From: Pseudozobellia sp. WGM2
Lineage (GTDB): Bacteria > Bacteroidota > Bacteroidia > Flavobacteriales > Flavobacteriaceae
DNA length: 64,000 nucleotides
Assembly (NCBI RefSeq): GCF_017810075.1
Contig: NZ_JADNYK010000003.1
Location: forward strand, 558,001 to 622,000
Reading direction: 5' to 3'
A program made the translations under genes and the position numbers. This document shows positions 8,629 through 17,304 of the stretch, piece after piece (the stretch's first letter is position 1; every line of letters begins with the position of its first letter). The notes under the pieces were generated by a model that was given only the letters and a program-made list of their open reading frames with translations, searched no databases and was not told the DNA's origin.

Positions 8629-8892
8629 TTATTTCAAATCAGATATGTTCAGTTTGAAGAGCATTCCATTGTCATTTTTTTTGGCCTCTGTAGCAATGTA
8701 AAGAGCACCATCTGGGCTAAAAGTGATACCCTCCGGTTGAGGAAAAGCTTTCTTATCAAAGAACTGAACGTCTTTCGCTTTGCCATCGGGATCTAAAACC
8801 AATAATTTGGGCTTAACCCCTTCCAGAATATAAATATCTTTTGTTTTTGGATGTATCGCAAGGTCGGATGGTCGGAAAGGTATAAAGTAAAT
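8629..8892 (-). pseudogene. C-terminal remnant of an SdiA-regulated-domain beta-propeller protein
   Basis: Leftward reading from 8892 to the TAA at 8629 gives 87 sense codons with clear propeller-blade signatures: PSDLAIHPKTKDIYILEG, KLLVLDPDGK, PQPEGITFSPDGALYIATE and a closing LFKLNISDLK. These match the last blades of SdiA-regulated/NHL-like secreted proteins, which are normally about 250-300 residues. An in-frame TAG lies at 8893-8895 and there is no start codon before the blades. The N-terminal two-thirds are absent, and the DNA up to 8992 does not continue them in another frame that I can see. It is most likely a decayed or deletion-truncated gene. Confidence 0.65.
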
Positions 8893-8992
8893 CTAAAAAC
8901 ATATAGGAATTCTTTTGAACGACGCCTGTATCCAATTCCTAAATCCTTACAGTTTTGCCTCCTATATTCGTGCCAAATCAAAATAAAAAAAT

Positions 8993-9439
8993 ATGAATAT
9001 TCTTAATTTAAAAACATCTCTGGCAGCTCTTCTACTTACTGCCACTATTACCGCACAAGATTTGAAAATCGAAGATATACCAAAAAACTTAAGTGATGAG
9101 TTTAAAAAAGCGTATCCGACCGCTTCGGATGTTGAATGGGAAAAGGAGGGCAATCAATATCAGGTCGAATTCGAAATCGACAGAAGAGATCATGAAATCT
9201 GGTATGATGCAGATGCCAAAGTGGTAAAATCAGAACAGGAAATTTCAAAAGATGATTTGCCTGAAAAAATTAAATCAACCCTTTCAAGCACATATGGGGC
9301 CTATAAAATCGACGACATCGAAACTAAGGAAGAAAACAATACCATTACTTACGAGATAGATTTAGAAAAAGGATGGAATGACGAAAAAACGGTCGTTTTA
9401 GATAAAAATGGTACTGTTACCAGTGAATACAACGATTAA
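8993..9439 (+). CDS. Exported PepSY-like domain protein
   Basis: 148 residues. A signal peptide ends TATITAQ. Two PepSY-like (PF11396-type) units follow. The first contains LSDEFKKAYPTASDVEWEKE with an EVEF-like strand and HEIWYDADAKVV. The second contains IKSTLSSTYGAYKIDDIE and TITYEIDLEKG. These small periplasmic proteins are common in Bacteroidota and have no firmly known role; inhibitor-like binding is only suggested by the fold. The gene has its own terminator shared with the convergent RimK-type gene. Confidence 0.8.
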   Translation: MNILNLKTSLAALLLTATITAQDLKIEDIPKNLSDEFKKAYPTASDVEWEKEGNQYQVEFEIDRRDHEIWYDADAKVVKSEQEISKDDLPEKIKSTLSSTYGAYKIDDIETKEENNTITYEIDLEKGWNDEKTVVLDKNGTVTSEYND

Positions 9440-9460
9440 CTTATTTTATTACAAGTGCGA

Positions 9461-9494
9461 AAAAAGGGGCGAAATTAACATTCTGCCCCTTTTT
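9461..9494. terminator. Bidirectional terminator
   Basis: AAAAAGGGGC (9461-9470) pairs with GCCCCTTTTT (9485-9494). It separates the rightward PepSY gene from the leftward RimB-RimK fusion. Confidence 0.85.
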
Positions 9495-9522
9495 CAATTA
9501 CTCTTCTACAGTATCTATTCCA

Positions 9523-10893
9523 TTAGCCATTGAACCGAAGTTTACGCTCAATTGCCATAATCATGGTATTGGCAATATCTTTACCTGTTGCATTTTCTAT
9601 ACCTTCGAGACCAGGAGATGAATTTACTTCGAGTAAAAGTGGCCCTTTGTTAGACCTGATAATATCGACCCCAGCAACTGCCAAATTGAGGACTTTGGCC
9701 GCCTTTTGCGCCAGTTTACGTTCTTCAGAGGTAATTTTCACTATCGAAGCTTTGCCTCCTTGGTGTATGTTCGCCCTGAACTCACCTTTCTCGGCCTGAC
9801 GCTGAATACTCGCTACTACTTTATTGTTTACGACGAAACACCGAATGTCTTGACCGTTGGCCTCTTTGATGAACTCTTGTACCAAAATATTGGTATTCAC
9901 ACTCTTAAAAGCGTTGATTACACTCTCTGCAGCTTTATTGGTCTCAGCCAGAACCACACCTTTACCTTGGGTACTTTCCAAAAGTTTAATGATTAAGGGT
10001 GCTCCATTCACCATTTTTATTAGGTCTTTGGTATCGGCCGGTGATTTGGCAAAACCGGTAATCGGTATGTGTATATCGTTTTTAGAAAATAATTGCGAAG
10101 CGAAAAGTTTATCCCTTGATTGTGAAATGGCCTCGGCAGCATTTTGGCAATACACTCCCAAATTATTGAATTGTCGTATCAAGGCACACCCATAAAAAGT
10201 TACCGAGGGCTTTATTCTCGGTATAACGGCATCGAACTCTTTTAAGATATTGCCCCCGCGATATCTAATTTCCGGGGAATGCGCATCAAGTTTCATGTAG
10301 GCCAGCTCAACGTTCAGAAAAACAATTTCGTGACCTCGGGCCTCTGCCGCCTCCATGATTCTTTTGTTACTATATAAATTCGGATTGCTCGCTAATAAGG
10401 CGATTTTCAAACCGGTCTTTTTCTTAAAATAGGGAGCGTACTTTTTATTGATTTCGTCATCCTCAAAACTCTGCACCTGGTAGTTTACCGCTGGGTTGAC
10501 CATAAATCGATCGCTTATCGCCTCTCTACCCAATAACATTCGAAACTCCATAGTGTCACGATTCGCGAGGGTTAGCTCAATATCGAAAGTTTCACCGCCC
10601 ATAGTTACGGCCGTTTTGACAACTAACCGCTCTTCAGAGATACCCGAAGAGCTTTTGACCATTCGGCGGTCTACCAGTTGGGCCTCACATTGAATGGCAA
10701 TACTTCGATTTTCCTGTAAAGGGTTAACCTCAAATTTTACCCATTCTTGCACTCCCCTAATCACTATTTTGGTATTGGTAGCCTGAATCGAAGATGTTTT
10801 CGCACCCGAGTCAACCCGGGCCTTTATTGCCGGAATACCAAGGTTTTTAAATACACACCACTCTTCACTACCTATAATCTTTAAATCACTCAA
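9523..10893 (-). CDS. rimK: RimB-like (retropepsin-fold) / RimK ATP-grasp ligase fusion
   Basis: 456 residues in two parts. Residues about 1-145 form a DUF785/RimB-type ATP-dependent zinc-protease-like domain: [17 protein letters not shown] with the aspartyl-protease-like DSGAKTS turn, and later [10 protein letters not shown]. Residues about 160-456 form Rim[43 protein letters not shown] (ATP-grasp loop) and [15 protein letters not shown] (metal-binding ENS-type motif). RimK adds glutamates to ribosomal protein S6 in gammaproteobacteria. The only plausible start is a TTG directly after the TAA of the upstream gene (10894-10896), so translation is likely coupled to the GNAT-nitrilase fusion. 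Confidence 0.85.
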   Translation of the reverse strand: MSDLKIIGSEEWCVFKNLGIPAIKARVDSGAKTSSIQATNTKIVIRGVQEWVKFEVNPLQENRSIAIQCEAQLVDRRMVKSSSGISEERLVVKTAVTMGGETFDIELTLANRDTMEFRMLLGREAISDRFMVNPAVNYQVQSFEDDEINKKYAPYFKKKTGLKIALLASNPNLYSNKRIMEAAEARGHEIVFLNVELAYMKLDAHSPEIRYRGGNILKEFDAVIPRIKPSVTFYGCALIRQFNNLGVYCQNAAEAISQSRDKLFASQLFSKNDIHIPITGFAKSPADTKDLIKMVNGAPLIIKLLESTQGKGVVLAETNKAAESVINAFKSVNTNILVQEFIKEANGQDIRCFVVNNKVVASIQRQAEKGEFRANIHQGGKASIVKITSEERKLAQKAAKVLNLAVAGVDIIRSNKGPLLLEVNSSPGLEGIENATGKDIANTMIMAIERKLRFNG

Positions 10894-12423
10894 TTATTTT
10901 CTTTTTGTAAGTTCAAAAATATCTTTTCTTCTATCTTTCAAATTTCTAACGGCACCGAATTGGTTCAGTTCTCTCAACAGGTCTACATCAACATCGGCAA
11001 TTAAGATCATTTCTGCATTCGGAGTGGCCTCTGCTTTTATTCCATTGGTCGGAAACGAAAAATCACAGGGTGTAAAGACCATACTTTGGGCAAACTGAAT
11101 ATCCATATTATGAACCTTGGGCAAATTGCCTACACTACCCGCAATGGCAACGTAACACTCGTTTTCTATTGCCCGTGCCTGCGCACAGTTTCGTACTCGT
11201 GAAAAGCCGTTTTGGGTATCGGTAAGAAAGGGCACGAAGAGAATATCCATACCCTCATCAGCCAATAGTCTGCTTAGTTCAGGAAATTCGACATCGTAAC
11301 AGATAAGTACCCCTATTTTACCACAATCGGTATCGAAAGTCTTCAATTGATTACCGCCTTGCATTCCCCAAACCTTTGACTCATCAGGAGTCACATGTAA
11401 CTTTTCATAACGCTCGACCGACCCATCTCGTTTGCATAAATAGCCCACATTATACAACCCATCTTCTTTCATTTCAGGCATACTTCCCGTAATGATATTG
11501 ATATTGTAGGATATTGAAAACTCAGAGAATTTCTGAACTATGGCCTCAGTGTGTTGCGCAAGTTCCCGAATAGCGTCAGATTCGGAAAGGTGATTATTTT
11601 CCGCCATTAAAGGAGCATTGAAAAACTCTGGAAAGAGCGCAAAATCGGAACGATAACCAGAAACAGAATCAATGAAAAACTCTGCCTGCTGTAATAATTC
11701 CTCAAGGCGATCATAGGGCCGCATCTGCCACTGAATTAGGCCTAAACGAACAATACTTTTTTTTGTGGCCGCCTTTTTATTGGGTTTTTTATAATAAATA
11801 TTATCCCACTCCATCAAAACGGCAAACTCTTTAGAAGCTTTATCACCTTCTAAATACCCTTTCAAAATTTTAGAGGGATGAAAATCGTTATTGATTTGAA
11901 AGCTTAAGACGGGGTCATGAATCTCTTTCAGTTTTACCTTATCGATGTACTGCTTAGGAGTCAACTCGTTGGCATACTCATGGTAATTAGGTATTCTACC
12001 CCCAAAAGCGATACCCTTAAGATTCAACTTTTCACAAAGTTCTTTGCGGTAATCGTACAGGCGTCGGCCCAAGCGAAGACCGCGAAACTCTGGTTTAATG
12101 AAAACGTCTATACCGTAGAGAATGTCTCCGTCTTCGGTATGGGTACTGAAGGTTTCTTGACCCGTAATTTCTTGAAATGTGTGTGTATCTTCAAACTCGT
12201 CGTAATCTACAATAATCGATAGCGAACAACCTGCTAATTGACCGTTGACCTTGATTACGACCTGCCCTTGGGGAAACAGTTTAATAAGAGATTTGATCTG
12301 CTTTTCTGCCCAATATGAATCGGGTATATTTTTATATACCTCTTTCATGGCTGTTTTCAGTTCCTGATAATCTTTCAGGTCTAAAAATTTCAGCTCAACA
12401 TTTTCAATGTCTTTCGAAATCAT
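10894..12423 (-). CDS. GNAT acetyltransferase-nitrilase (carbon-nitrogen hydrolase) fusion
   Basis: 509 residues. The N-terminal part (about 1-215) is a GNAT fold with the acetyl-CoA loop FRGLRLGRRLYD. The C-terminal part (about 225-505) is a nitrilase-superfamily amidase with the E-K-C triad in FPEFFNAP, YEKLHVTPDE and VLICYDVEFPE. The substrate could be an acylated amine, an omega-amide or a carbamoyl polyamine; the sequence does not decide. It lies just downstream of the polyamine operon in the same direction, 73 bases after the acidic protein, and directly before the RimK fusion. A shared role in modifying amines or peptides is an inference. Confidence 0.87.
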   Translation of the reverse strand: MISKDIENVELKFLDLKDYQELKTAMKEVYKNIPDSYWAEKQIKSLIKLFPQGQVVIKVNGQLAGCSLSIIVDYDEFEDTHTFQEITGQETFSTHTEDGDILYGIDVFIKPEFRGLRLGRRLYDYRKELCEKLNLKGIAFGGRIPNYHEYANELTPKQYIDKVKLKEIHDPVLSFQINNDFHPSKILKGYLEGDKASKEFAVLMEWDNIYYKKPNKKAATKKSIVRLGLIQWQMRPYDRLEELLQQAEFFIDSVSGYRSDFALFPEFFNAPLMAENNHLSESDAIRELAQHTEAIVQKFSEFSISYNINIITGSMPEMKEDGLYNVGYLCKRDGSVERYEKLHVTPDESKVWGMQGGNQLKTFDTDCGKIGVLICYDVEFPELSRLLADEGMDILFVPFLTDTQNGFSRVRNCAQARAIENECYVAIAGSVGNLPKVHNMDIQFAQSMVFTPCDFSFPTNGIKAEATPNAEMILIADVDVDLLRELNQFGAVRNLKDRRKDIFELTKRK

Positions 12424-12496
12424 ATTAGCGGTTTAGGGCCTAGGAAATTAAATTTTCGGGCTAAAAACCCAACTAATGGAATTTGCTCGAGAGTAA

Positions 12497-12829
12497 CTAA
12501 TCATCATCTTCAACGTCATCCATTGCTTCGGGGTCTGGTTCAACCACCGCTTCTGGATCATCATCGTCAAAATCTTCATAGTCATCTTCATCATAATTTT
12601 CCATAGTATACTCAAGCTTGGCGCTAATTTTCACCAAATATTTGGTGTCTTCAGTCAAAACTTCTACAGCCTCGATACGTTCGCCTTGAGCATTTTTGAA
12701 AGATATTATATTTCTGTCATCGTAACCATCAGGGTACCTTTCTACCAGAAGCTTAAGAACTTCTGGAGTCAATTTTTTAAAATCAACGATGACACGTTTT
12801 AGATTTGAATGGTCTCTTTTATTGCTCAT
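12497..12829 (-). CDS. Small acidic-tailed protein of the polyamine operon
   Basis: 110 residues. The first 75 form a compact domain (RVIVDFKKLTPEVLKLLVERYPDG, RIEAVEVLTEDTKYLVKIS). The last 35 are almost all Asp/Glu. Proteins like this are widespread in Flavobacteriia, and I recall some being labelled DNA primase, without support from motifs here. The gene overlaps the deoxyhypusine-synthase-like gene by four bases (ATGA), so it is translated with the polyamine genes. The acidic tail could bind polyamines or basic proteins; that is inference only. Confidence 0.75.
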   Translation of the reverse strand: MSNKRDHSNLKRVIVDFKKLTPEVLKLLVERYPDGYDDRNIISFKNAQGERIEAVEVLTEDTKYLVKISAKLEYTMENYDEDDYEDFDDDDPEAVVEPDPEAMDDVEDDD

Positions 12830-13809
12830 AGGTCTAGAAGATATGCAAAAATTAATGGGGCAACAATAGTTGCATCGCTTTCAATAATGAATTTAGGGGT
12901 ATCTATATCTAACTTTCCCCAAGTTATCTTTTCATTGGGTACCGCTCCGGAATAGGATCCATAGCTTGTGGTCGAATCACTAATTTGGCAGAAATAGCTC
13001 CAGAATGGAGTTTCTGTGCGCTCCATATCTTGATAGAGCATGGGCACCACGCAAATAGGAAAATCACCGGCAATACCACCACCGATTTGAAAGAAGCCGA
13101 TGCCGTTTTCTGAATTATCGGTATACCAGTCTGCCAAAAATGTCATGTATTCGATACCTGATTTCATGGTACTGGCTTTCAGTTCGCCCTTCAACACATA
13201 AGAAGCAAAAATATTACCCATGGTACTATCTTCCCAGCCGGGGCAAACAATCGGTAAATTTTTCTCTGCCGCAGCATACATCCACGAGTCTTTTAGGTCA
13301 ATTTCATAGTGCTCTTCCAACACTCCTGAAAGTAGCATTTTGTACATAAATTCATGAGGTAGATACCGTTCGCCTTTCTCTTCGGCATCTTTCCAAATCT
13401 TGAAAATATGCTCTTGCAACCTTCTAAAAGCCTCCTCTTCGGGTATGCAGGTATCGGTTACTCGATTAAGGCCTTTTTCGAGTAAACCCCACTCCTCTTT
13501 GGGGGTCAAATCGCGATAATTGGGTACCCTTTTATAATGGGAATGGGCCACCAAGTTCATGATATCTTCCTCTAAATTGGCACCCGTACAAGACACGATA
13601 TGCACTTTATCTTGCCTGATGATTTCAGCAAATATCTTGCCCAGTTCTGCCGTGCTCATCGCCCCGGCCAAAGAAACCAACATCTTCGCCCCATCATTTA
13701 ATTGGTCTTCGTAGCCTTTCGCCGCGTCAACCAGCGCCGCAGCGTTGAAGTGCAAATAGTATTTTTCTATAAATTTTGAAATTTCGCCCTTAGTCTTCGT
13801 CATCGTCAT
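12826..13809 (-). CDS. Deoxyhypusine-synthase-like enzyme (probable homospermidine-type synthase)
   Basis: 327 residues, cytoplasmic. NAD-binding and active-site signatures of the DHS family are present: SLAGAMSTAELG, VSCTGANLEED, FFQIGGGIAGDFP and the catalytic-lysine segment NEKITWGK (Lys near 299). Bacteria have no eIF5A substrate for hypusine, and bacterial DHS homologues that have been studied transfer the aminobutyl group of spermidine or putrescine to another amine, giving homospermidine. The position after arginine decarboxylase and agmatinase fits such a polyamine role. The gene overlaps agmatinase by 20 bases and the next gene by 4. The exact product is not settled by sequence. Confidence 0.85.
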   Translation of the reverse strand: MTMTKTKGEISKFIEKYYLHFNAAALVDAAKGYEDQLNDGAKMLVSLAGAMSTAELGKIFAEIIRQDKVHIVSCTGANLEEDIMNLVAHSHYKRVPNYRDLTPKEEWGLLEKGLNRVTDTCIPEEEAFRRLQEHIFKIWKDAEEKGERYLPHEFMYKMLLSGVLEEHYEIDLKDSWMYAAAEKNLPIVCPGWEDSTMGNIFASYVLKGELKASTMKSGIEYMTFLADWYTDNSENGIGFFQIGGGIAGDFPICVVPMLYQDMERTETPFWSYFCQISDSTTSYGSYSGAVPNEKITWGKLDIDTPKFIIESDATIVAPLIFAYLLDL

Positions 13810-14731
13810 ATTTTAAACTTGCGTTAGCCGCTTTATAATCTACATCGTAGGTATTATCATATTCTTCATCGGCCGCCTTACCCATAAATTTATAGCTAAG
13901 CATTTTATAATATAATTTTGCGGCCAGAAAATCTGCGCTCTTGTCATGCTCGTTCGGGCACAGCTCTACCATATCGAAGCCAACTACATTTTTTTCTTCA
14001 AAAACCTGCTTTAGAAAATCTAATGTCTCATACCAGAAAAGTCCGCCTGGTTCAGGCGTTCCAGTAGATGGCATTATCGATGGATCCAATACATCTAAGT
14101 CAAAAGTTATCAGCACATTATCGGTCAATGACTCAATAACCTTATCGATCCAATACTCATCGTTGACCATATCATGGGCGAAGAATGTTTTCTCATCATC
14201 CATAAAGGTTTTCTCGATAGCATCCATAGAACGAATACCAACTTGAACCAGGTTAGTAGTTTGACTCGCTTCATGAACGGCGCAAGCATGATTGTATTTG
14301 GTGCCTTCGTACGATTCTCTCAAATCGGCATGGGCATCAATATGCAAAACCGTAAGATTATCGAAGCATTCATTAAAGGCCCTAATGGTACCAATAGAAA
14401 TAGAGTGCTCACCACCAACCAGGGTTACGAATTTGTTTCGTTTGATATACTCTTTGGTTGTCTTGTGTACGGCATTCACCATGGCTTCGGCCGAACTGTT
14501 CTCGGTAATAGGTGCCGTTAAATGAATACCTTGCTCGTAGACTTCGGTATCGGTCTCAATATCATAAAGCTCCATATTTTCAGAAGCTTCTAAAAACGCT
14601 TGAGGACCTTTATCCGACCCTTTTCCCCAAGTGCTTGTTCCGTCATAAGGCACAGGAATCAAAATGATTTTTGCCTTTTCAAGTTGTGCGAATTCGTCGG
14701 GAATACCGGCGTAATTCTTTTTTGTACTCAT
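13790..14731 (-). CDS. speB: Agmatinase (ureohydrolase)
   Basis: 313 residues of the arginase/agmatinase family. The dimanganese ligands are visible in VGGEHSIS, HIDAHADLRESYEG and TFDLDVLDPS, and SGTPEPGG-like residues appear as STGTPEPGG. It hydrolyses agmatine to putrescine and urea. It lies downstream of arginine decarboxylase (65 bases) and overlaps the DHS-like gene, so the three form one polyamine operon. The C-terminus has an unusual acidic extension ending KYDDDED, similar in style to the acidic tail of the last operon gene. Arginase activity is the alternative, but the neighbour makes agmatinase more likely. Confidence 0.9.
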   Translation of the reverse strand: MSTKKNYAGIPDEFAQLEKAKIILIPVPYDGTSTWGKGSDKGPQAFLEASENMELYDIETDTEVYEQGIHLTAPITENSSAEAMVNAVHKTTKEYIKRNKFVTLVGGEHSISIGTIRAFNECFDNLTVLHIDAHADLRESYEGTKYNHACAVHEASQTTNLVQVGIRSMDAIEKTFMDDEKTFFAHDMVNDEYWIDKVIESLTDNVLITFDLDVLDPSIMPSTGTPEPGGLFWYETLDFLKQVFEEKNVVGFDMVELCPNEHDKSADFLAAKLYYKMLSYKFMGKAADEEYDNTYDVDYKAANASLKYDDDED

Positions 14732-14796
14732 TTTATTATAATTAAATCTATTAGTTCTAACTCTTATAACATTTCCGCAGAAAACATCAACTCATT

Positions 14797-16245
14797 TTAG
14801 CTCTCAAGCTCAACCTTTTCTTTGGCTTTTGAAGCCTGATCGTCTTTACTTAAGTTGTAGCCCAAAATCGACAGAAGGTCTTCGGCCCGCTGCTGTTGGC
14901 TAAAAAGCTCATAAGTAAAATCACCGTTAACATCTTTATCAATTAGAATATGTTTCGGCTGCGGAATTAAACAGTGCTGCAGACCGCCGAAACCGCCAAT
15001 CGTTTCTTGATAGGCCCCCGTATTAAAAAAACCGATATATAGTGGCTTGTCTCTCTTGAATTTTGGCAAGTAAATAGCGTTCATATTTTGTTCGCTGTTG
15101 TAATAATCATCACTATCACAGGTTAAACCACCTAATAGAACACGCTCATACTCATCTTTCCACCGGTTGATGGGCAACAAGATAAATCGTTTATTGATGG
15201 CCCAGGTATCAGGTAATGTTGTGATAAACGAAGAGTCTATCATATTCCATTTCTCACGGTCGTTCTGTTGTTTCTGGTACAGAATTTCATAAATGGCACC
15301 GCCACTCTCCCCAACGGTAAAACTACCGAACTCGGTAAAAATATGAGGCACGGGCACGTTAGCTTCTTGACAAGTAATATTGATCTGATTGATAATTTCA
15401 TCGATCATATATTGATAGTCGTATTCGAAAGCCAAAGTGTTCTTAATAGGAAAACCCCCGCCGATATTTAAACTATCTAGAGTTGGACAAATTTTCTTCA
15501 GTCTAACGTAGACTTTTAAGCATTTCACCAATTCGTTCCAGTAGTATGAATTATCCCTGATTCCGGTATTAATGAAAAAATGAAGCATTTTTAGCTCTAC
15601 TTTGTCATTATCCTTAATCTGGTTTTCATAAAAGGGCACTATATTCTTGTAGCCTATGCCCAATCGAGAGGTATAGAATTCAAATTTGGGTTCTTCTTCG
15701 GATGCAATACGAATTCCTACTTGAAAATCATCTGTAATCGCGTCAGAGAGCAAATCGAGCTCTTCATAATTATCAATAATGGGTATGCAATTCTGATGCC
15801 CTTGATTTATTAAGCGAGCTATGTTTTCGACGTACTGCTCTCTCTTAAATCCGTTACAGATGACGTAGGTATCATCTTTAATCTTGCCTGATTTCTTAAG
15901 CTGTTCTACAATATTGATATCAAAGGCCGACGAAGTTTCAATATGAACCTCATTGTTCAGTACTTCTTTCAGTACATGCTGAAAATGTGAACTTTTGGTA
16001 CAATAGCAATAATGGTACCTGCCTTTATAATTATGCTTTTCAATGGCGTTCGCGAACCATTGTTTAGCAAGATTTATATTTTGGGAGATTTTAGGGAGAT
16101 AGGTAAACTTCAACGGGCTACCATATTTTTCTACCAACTCATTTAGTGGAATGCCGTGAAAACGAAGAAACTCGTCTTCTAGCGTAAACTCTTCTTGTGG
16201 GAAGTAATAGGTTTGATCGATAAGATCGATGTATTTGGTATTCAT
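14797..16245 (-). CDS. speA: Arginine decarboxylase, PLP-dependent
   Basis: 482 residues, shorter than the roughly 630-residue E. coli biosynthetic SpeA but the usual length for the Bacteroidota alanine-racemase-fold form. The PLP lysine lies in YHYCYCTKSSHF near the N-terminus. SLNIGGGFPIKN is the phosphate-binding glycine loop, FTEFGSFTVGESGG aligns with the EPGR-type region, and GGLTCDSDDYY is the dimer-interface CDSxD motif. It converts arginine to agmatine, the substrate of the next gene product. First gene of the operon; a perfect inverted repeat and a long hairpin lie upstream. Confidence 0.9.
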   Translation of the reverse strand: MNTKYIDLIDQTYYFPQEEFTLEDEFLRFHGIPLNELVEKYGSPLKFTYLPKISQNINLAKQWFANAIEKHNYKGRYHYCYCTKSSHFQHVLKEVLNNEVHIETSSAFDINIVEQLKKSGKIKDDTYVICNGFKREQYVENIARLINQGHQNCIPIIDNYEELDLLSDAITDDFQVGIRIASEEEPKFEFYTSRLGIGYKNIVPFYENQIKDNDKVELKMLHFFINTGIRDNSYYWNELVKCLKVYVRLKKICPTLDSLNIGGGFPIKNTLAFEYDYQYMIDEIINQINITCQEANVPVPHIFTEFGSFTVGESGGAIYEILYQKQQNDREKWNMIDSSFITTLPDTWAINKRFILLPINRWKDEYERVLLGGLTCDSDDYYNSEQNMNAIYLPKFKRDKPLYIGFFNTGAYQETIGGFGGLQHCLIPQPKHILIDKDVNGDFTYELFSQQQRAEDLLSILGYNLSKDDQASKAKEKVELES

Positions 16246-16353
16246 TTAAAAGAAAATTGCATTGGTCACAGAATATATTGGGATCGACAGATAAAAAATA
16301 ACACAATTAAAAAGATTAATAATTCAATCCCTTGTTTAAGAGGCAATGATTAA

Positions 16354-16371
16354 CAAGTGTTAAAACACTTG
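16354..16371. promoter_or_regulatory. Inverted repeat upstream of the polyamine operon
   Basis: CAAGTGTT (16354-16361) and AACACTTG (16364-16371) form a perfect 8-bp inverted repeat with a 2-base spacer, 109 bases before the speA start and 163 before the rightward gene. It has operator-like geometry; the regulator is unknown. Confidence 0.4.
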
Positions 16372-16403
16372 AACAAATGAAAACAAAATTTCTCAAAAAA
16401 CAA

Positions 16404-16447
16404 GGAAATGGATGGAAATTACGATAAATTGTAATTTCTGGATTTCC
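16404..16447. repeat. Long imperfect hairpin in the divergent intergenic region
   Basis: GGAAAT (16404-16409) pairs with ATTTCC (16442-16447), and GAAATTAC (16415-16422) with GTAATTTC (16431-16438), separated by a small internal loop. No T-run follows. It could be a leader RNA structure of the rightward gene or a double operator. Confidence 0.35.
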
Positions 16448-16533
16448 TCATTATCCTATTGACTAAAAAATAAATATAACAAATTCATATTGAGATAATT
16501 AATTTTTAAATTTATTCAAGAAAAATATTCTTT

Positions 16534-17253
16534 ATGAAACTGAACAAAGCCTCTTTCAATATTATTTTACCGTTAATTTCTTATTTAGCAATTCTCACCT
16601 CTATTCAGGTGGATGCACAGCTATCGAATGGAGTTTATATGACTGAGGAAAAAGGACAACGCCATGAGCTAAAAATCAAGGACAATTACATCGTTCATTC
16701 TGTTTACGACCAATCACCTGCTAAATTCATTAAGACCGAAGGTGGCTACTTCACCCATGAAAACGGTGAATTGACCGTAAAGCTAGAATTCGATTCTGAC
16801 TTTGATTCGAATAAGTCAAAAAAATGGTCAGTATCTGTAAAGATGACGGATGATAAATTGATAATGAATACTGATCCCATACTTACATTTACCAAAACGA
16901 AAAATCTGGGGCAAGACTTAGATGGGCAGTGGCTCTTTGCCACTCGAGGGCCTGACGAGGGGCAAGAACGTCGCGGCGACGAGAACCCTAGAAAAACCTT
17001 AAAATTTTTAATTGACGGCAGATTTCAATGGATAGCCTACAATACCGAGACCTTCAAATTTCATGGTACGGGAGGCGGCTCTTTTACTTCTTCCGATGGC
17101 ATATATACCGAGCAAATCGAGTATTTCTCTAAAGATAACTCACGTGTTGGGGCCACTCTCCAATTCAAATATGAGATAAAAGGAAACGATTGGCACCACA
17201 CCGGAAAAAATAGCAAGGGAGAGCCGATGTACGAAATCTGGTCAAAGCGATAA
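16534..17253 (+). CDS. Exported lipocalin-like beta-rich protein
   Basis: 239 residues. A signal peptide ends SIQVDAQ near residue 29. The mature part is beta-strand rich with two similar halves, each opening with a G-x-W or NGVYM-type strand: LSNGVYMTEEKGQRHELKI, then LDGQWLFATRGPDEGQ, and it ends WHHTGKNSKGEPMYEIWSKR. The pattern resembles small secreted flavobacterial proteins with a lipocalin-like fold. No catalytic residues are evident and no precise family is claimed. It is divergent from the polyamine operon and convergent with the aspartoacylase-like gene. Confidence 0.65.
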   Translation: MKLNKASFNIILPLISYLAILTSIQVDAQLSNGVYMTEEKGQRHELKIKDNYIVHSVYDQSPAKFIKTEGGYFTHENGELTVKLEFDSDFDSNKSKKWSVSVKMTDDKLIMNTDPILTFTKTKNLGQDLDGQWLFATRGPDEGQERRGDENPRKTLKFLIDGRFQWIAYNTETFKFHGTGGGSFTSSDGIYTEQIEYFSKDNSRVGATLQFKYEIKGNDWHHTGKNSKGEPMYEIWSKR

Positions 17254-17260
17254 ACTTCAA

Positions 17261-17304
17261 ATATTTTACAAAATATAAGGTTGCCCAATCTAAACTTAGG
17301 GCAA
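17261..17304. terminator. Weak double hairpin between convergent genes
   Basis: ATATTTT/AAAATAT (17261-17276) and TTGCCC/GGGCAA (17281-17304) lie between the stops of two convergent genes. There is no long T-run, so terminator function is uncertain. Confidence 0.3.

Noticed and set aside
8793-8981. 62-codon leftward frame overlapping the SdiA-domain remnant
   Set aside because: It is in a different frame from the recognisable propeller blades and has no family features.
12497-12829. DNA primase label for the acidic-tailed protein
   Set aside because: No zinc finger, TOPRIM or primase motifs are present in the 110 residues.
14174-14521. 115-codon rightward frame opposite the agmatinase gene
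   Set aside because: Antisense to conserved agmatinase motifs, no recognisable domains.
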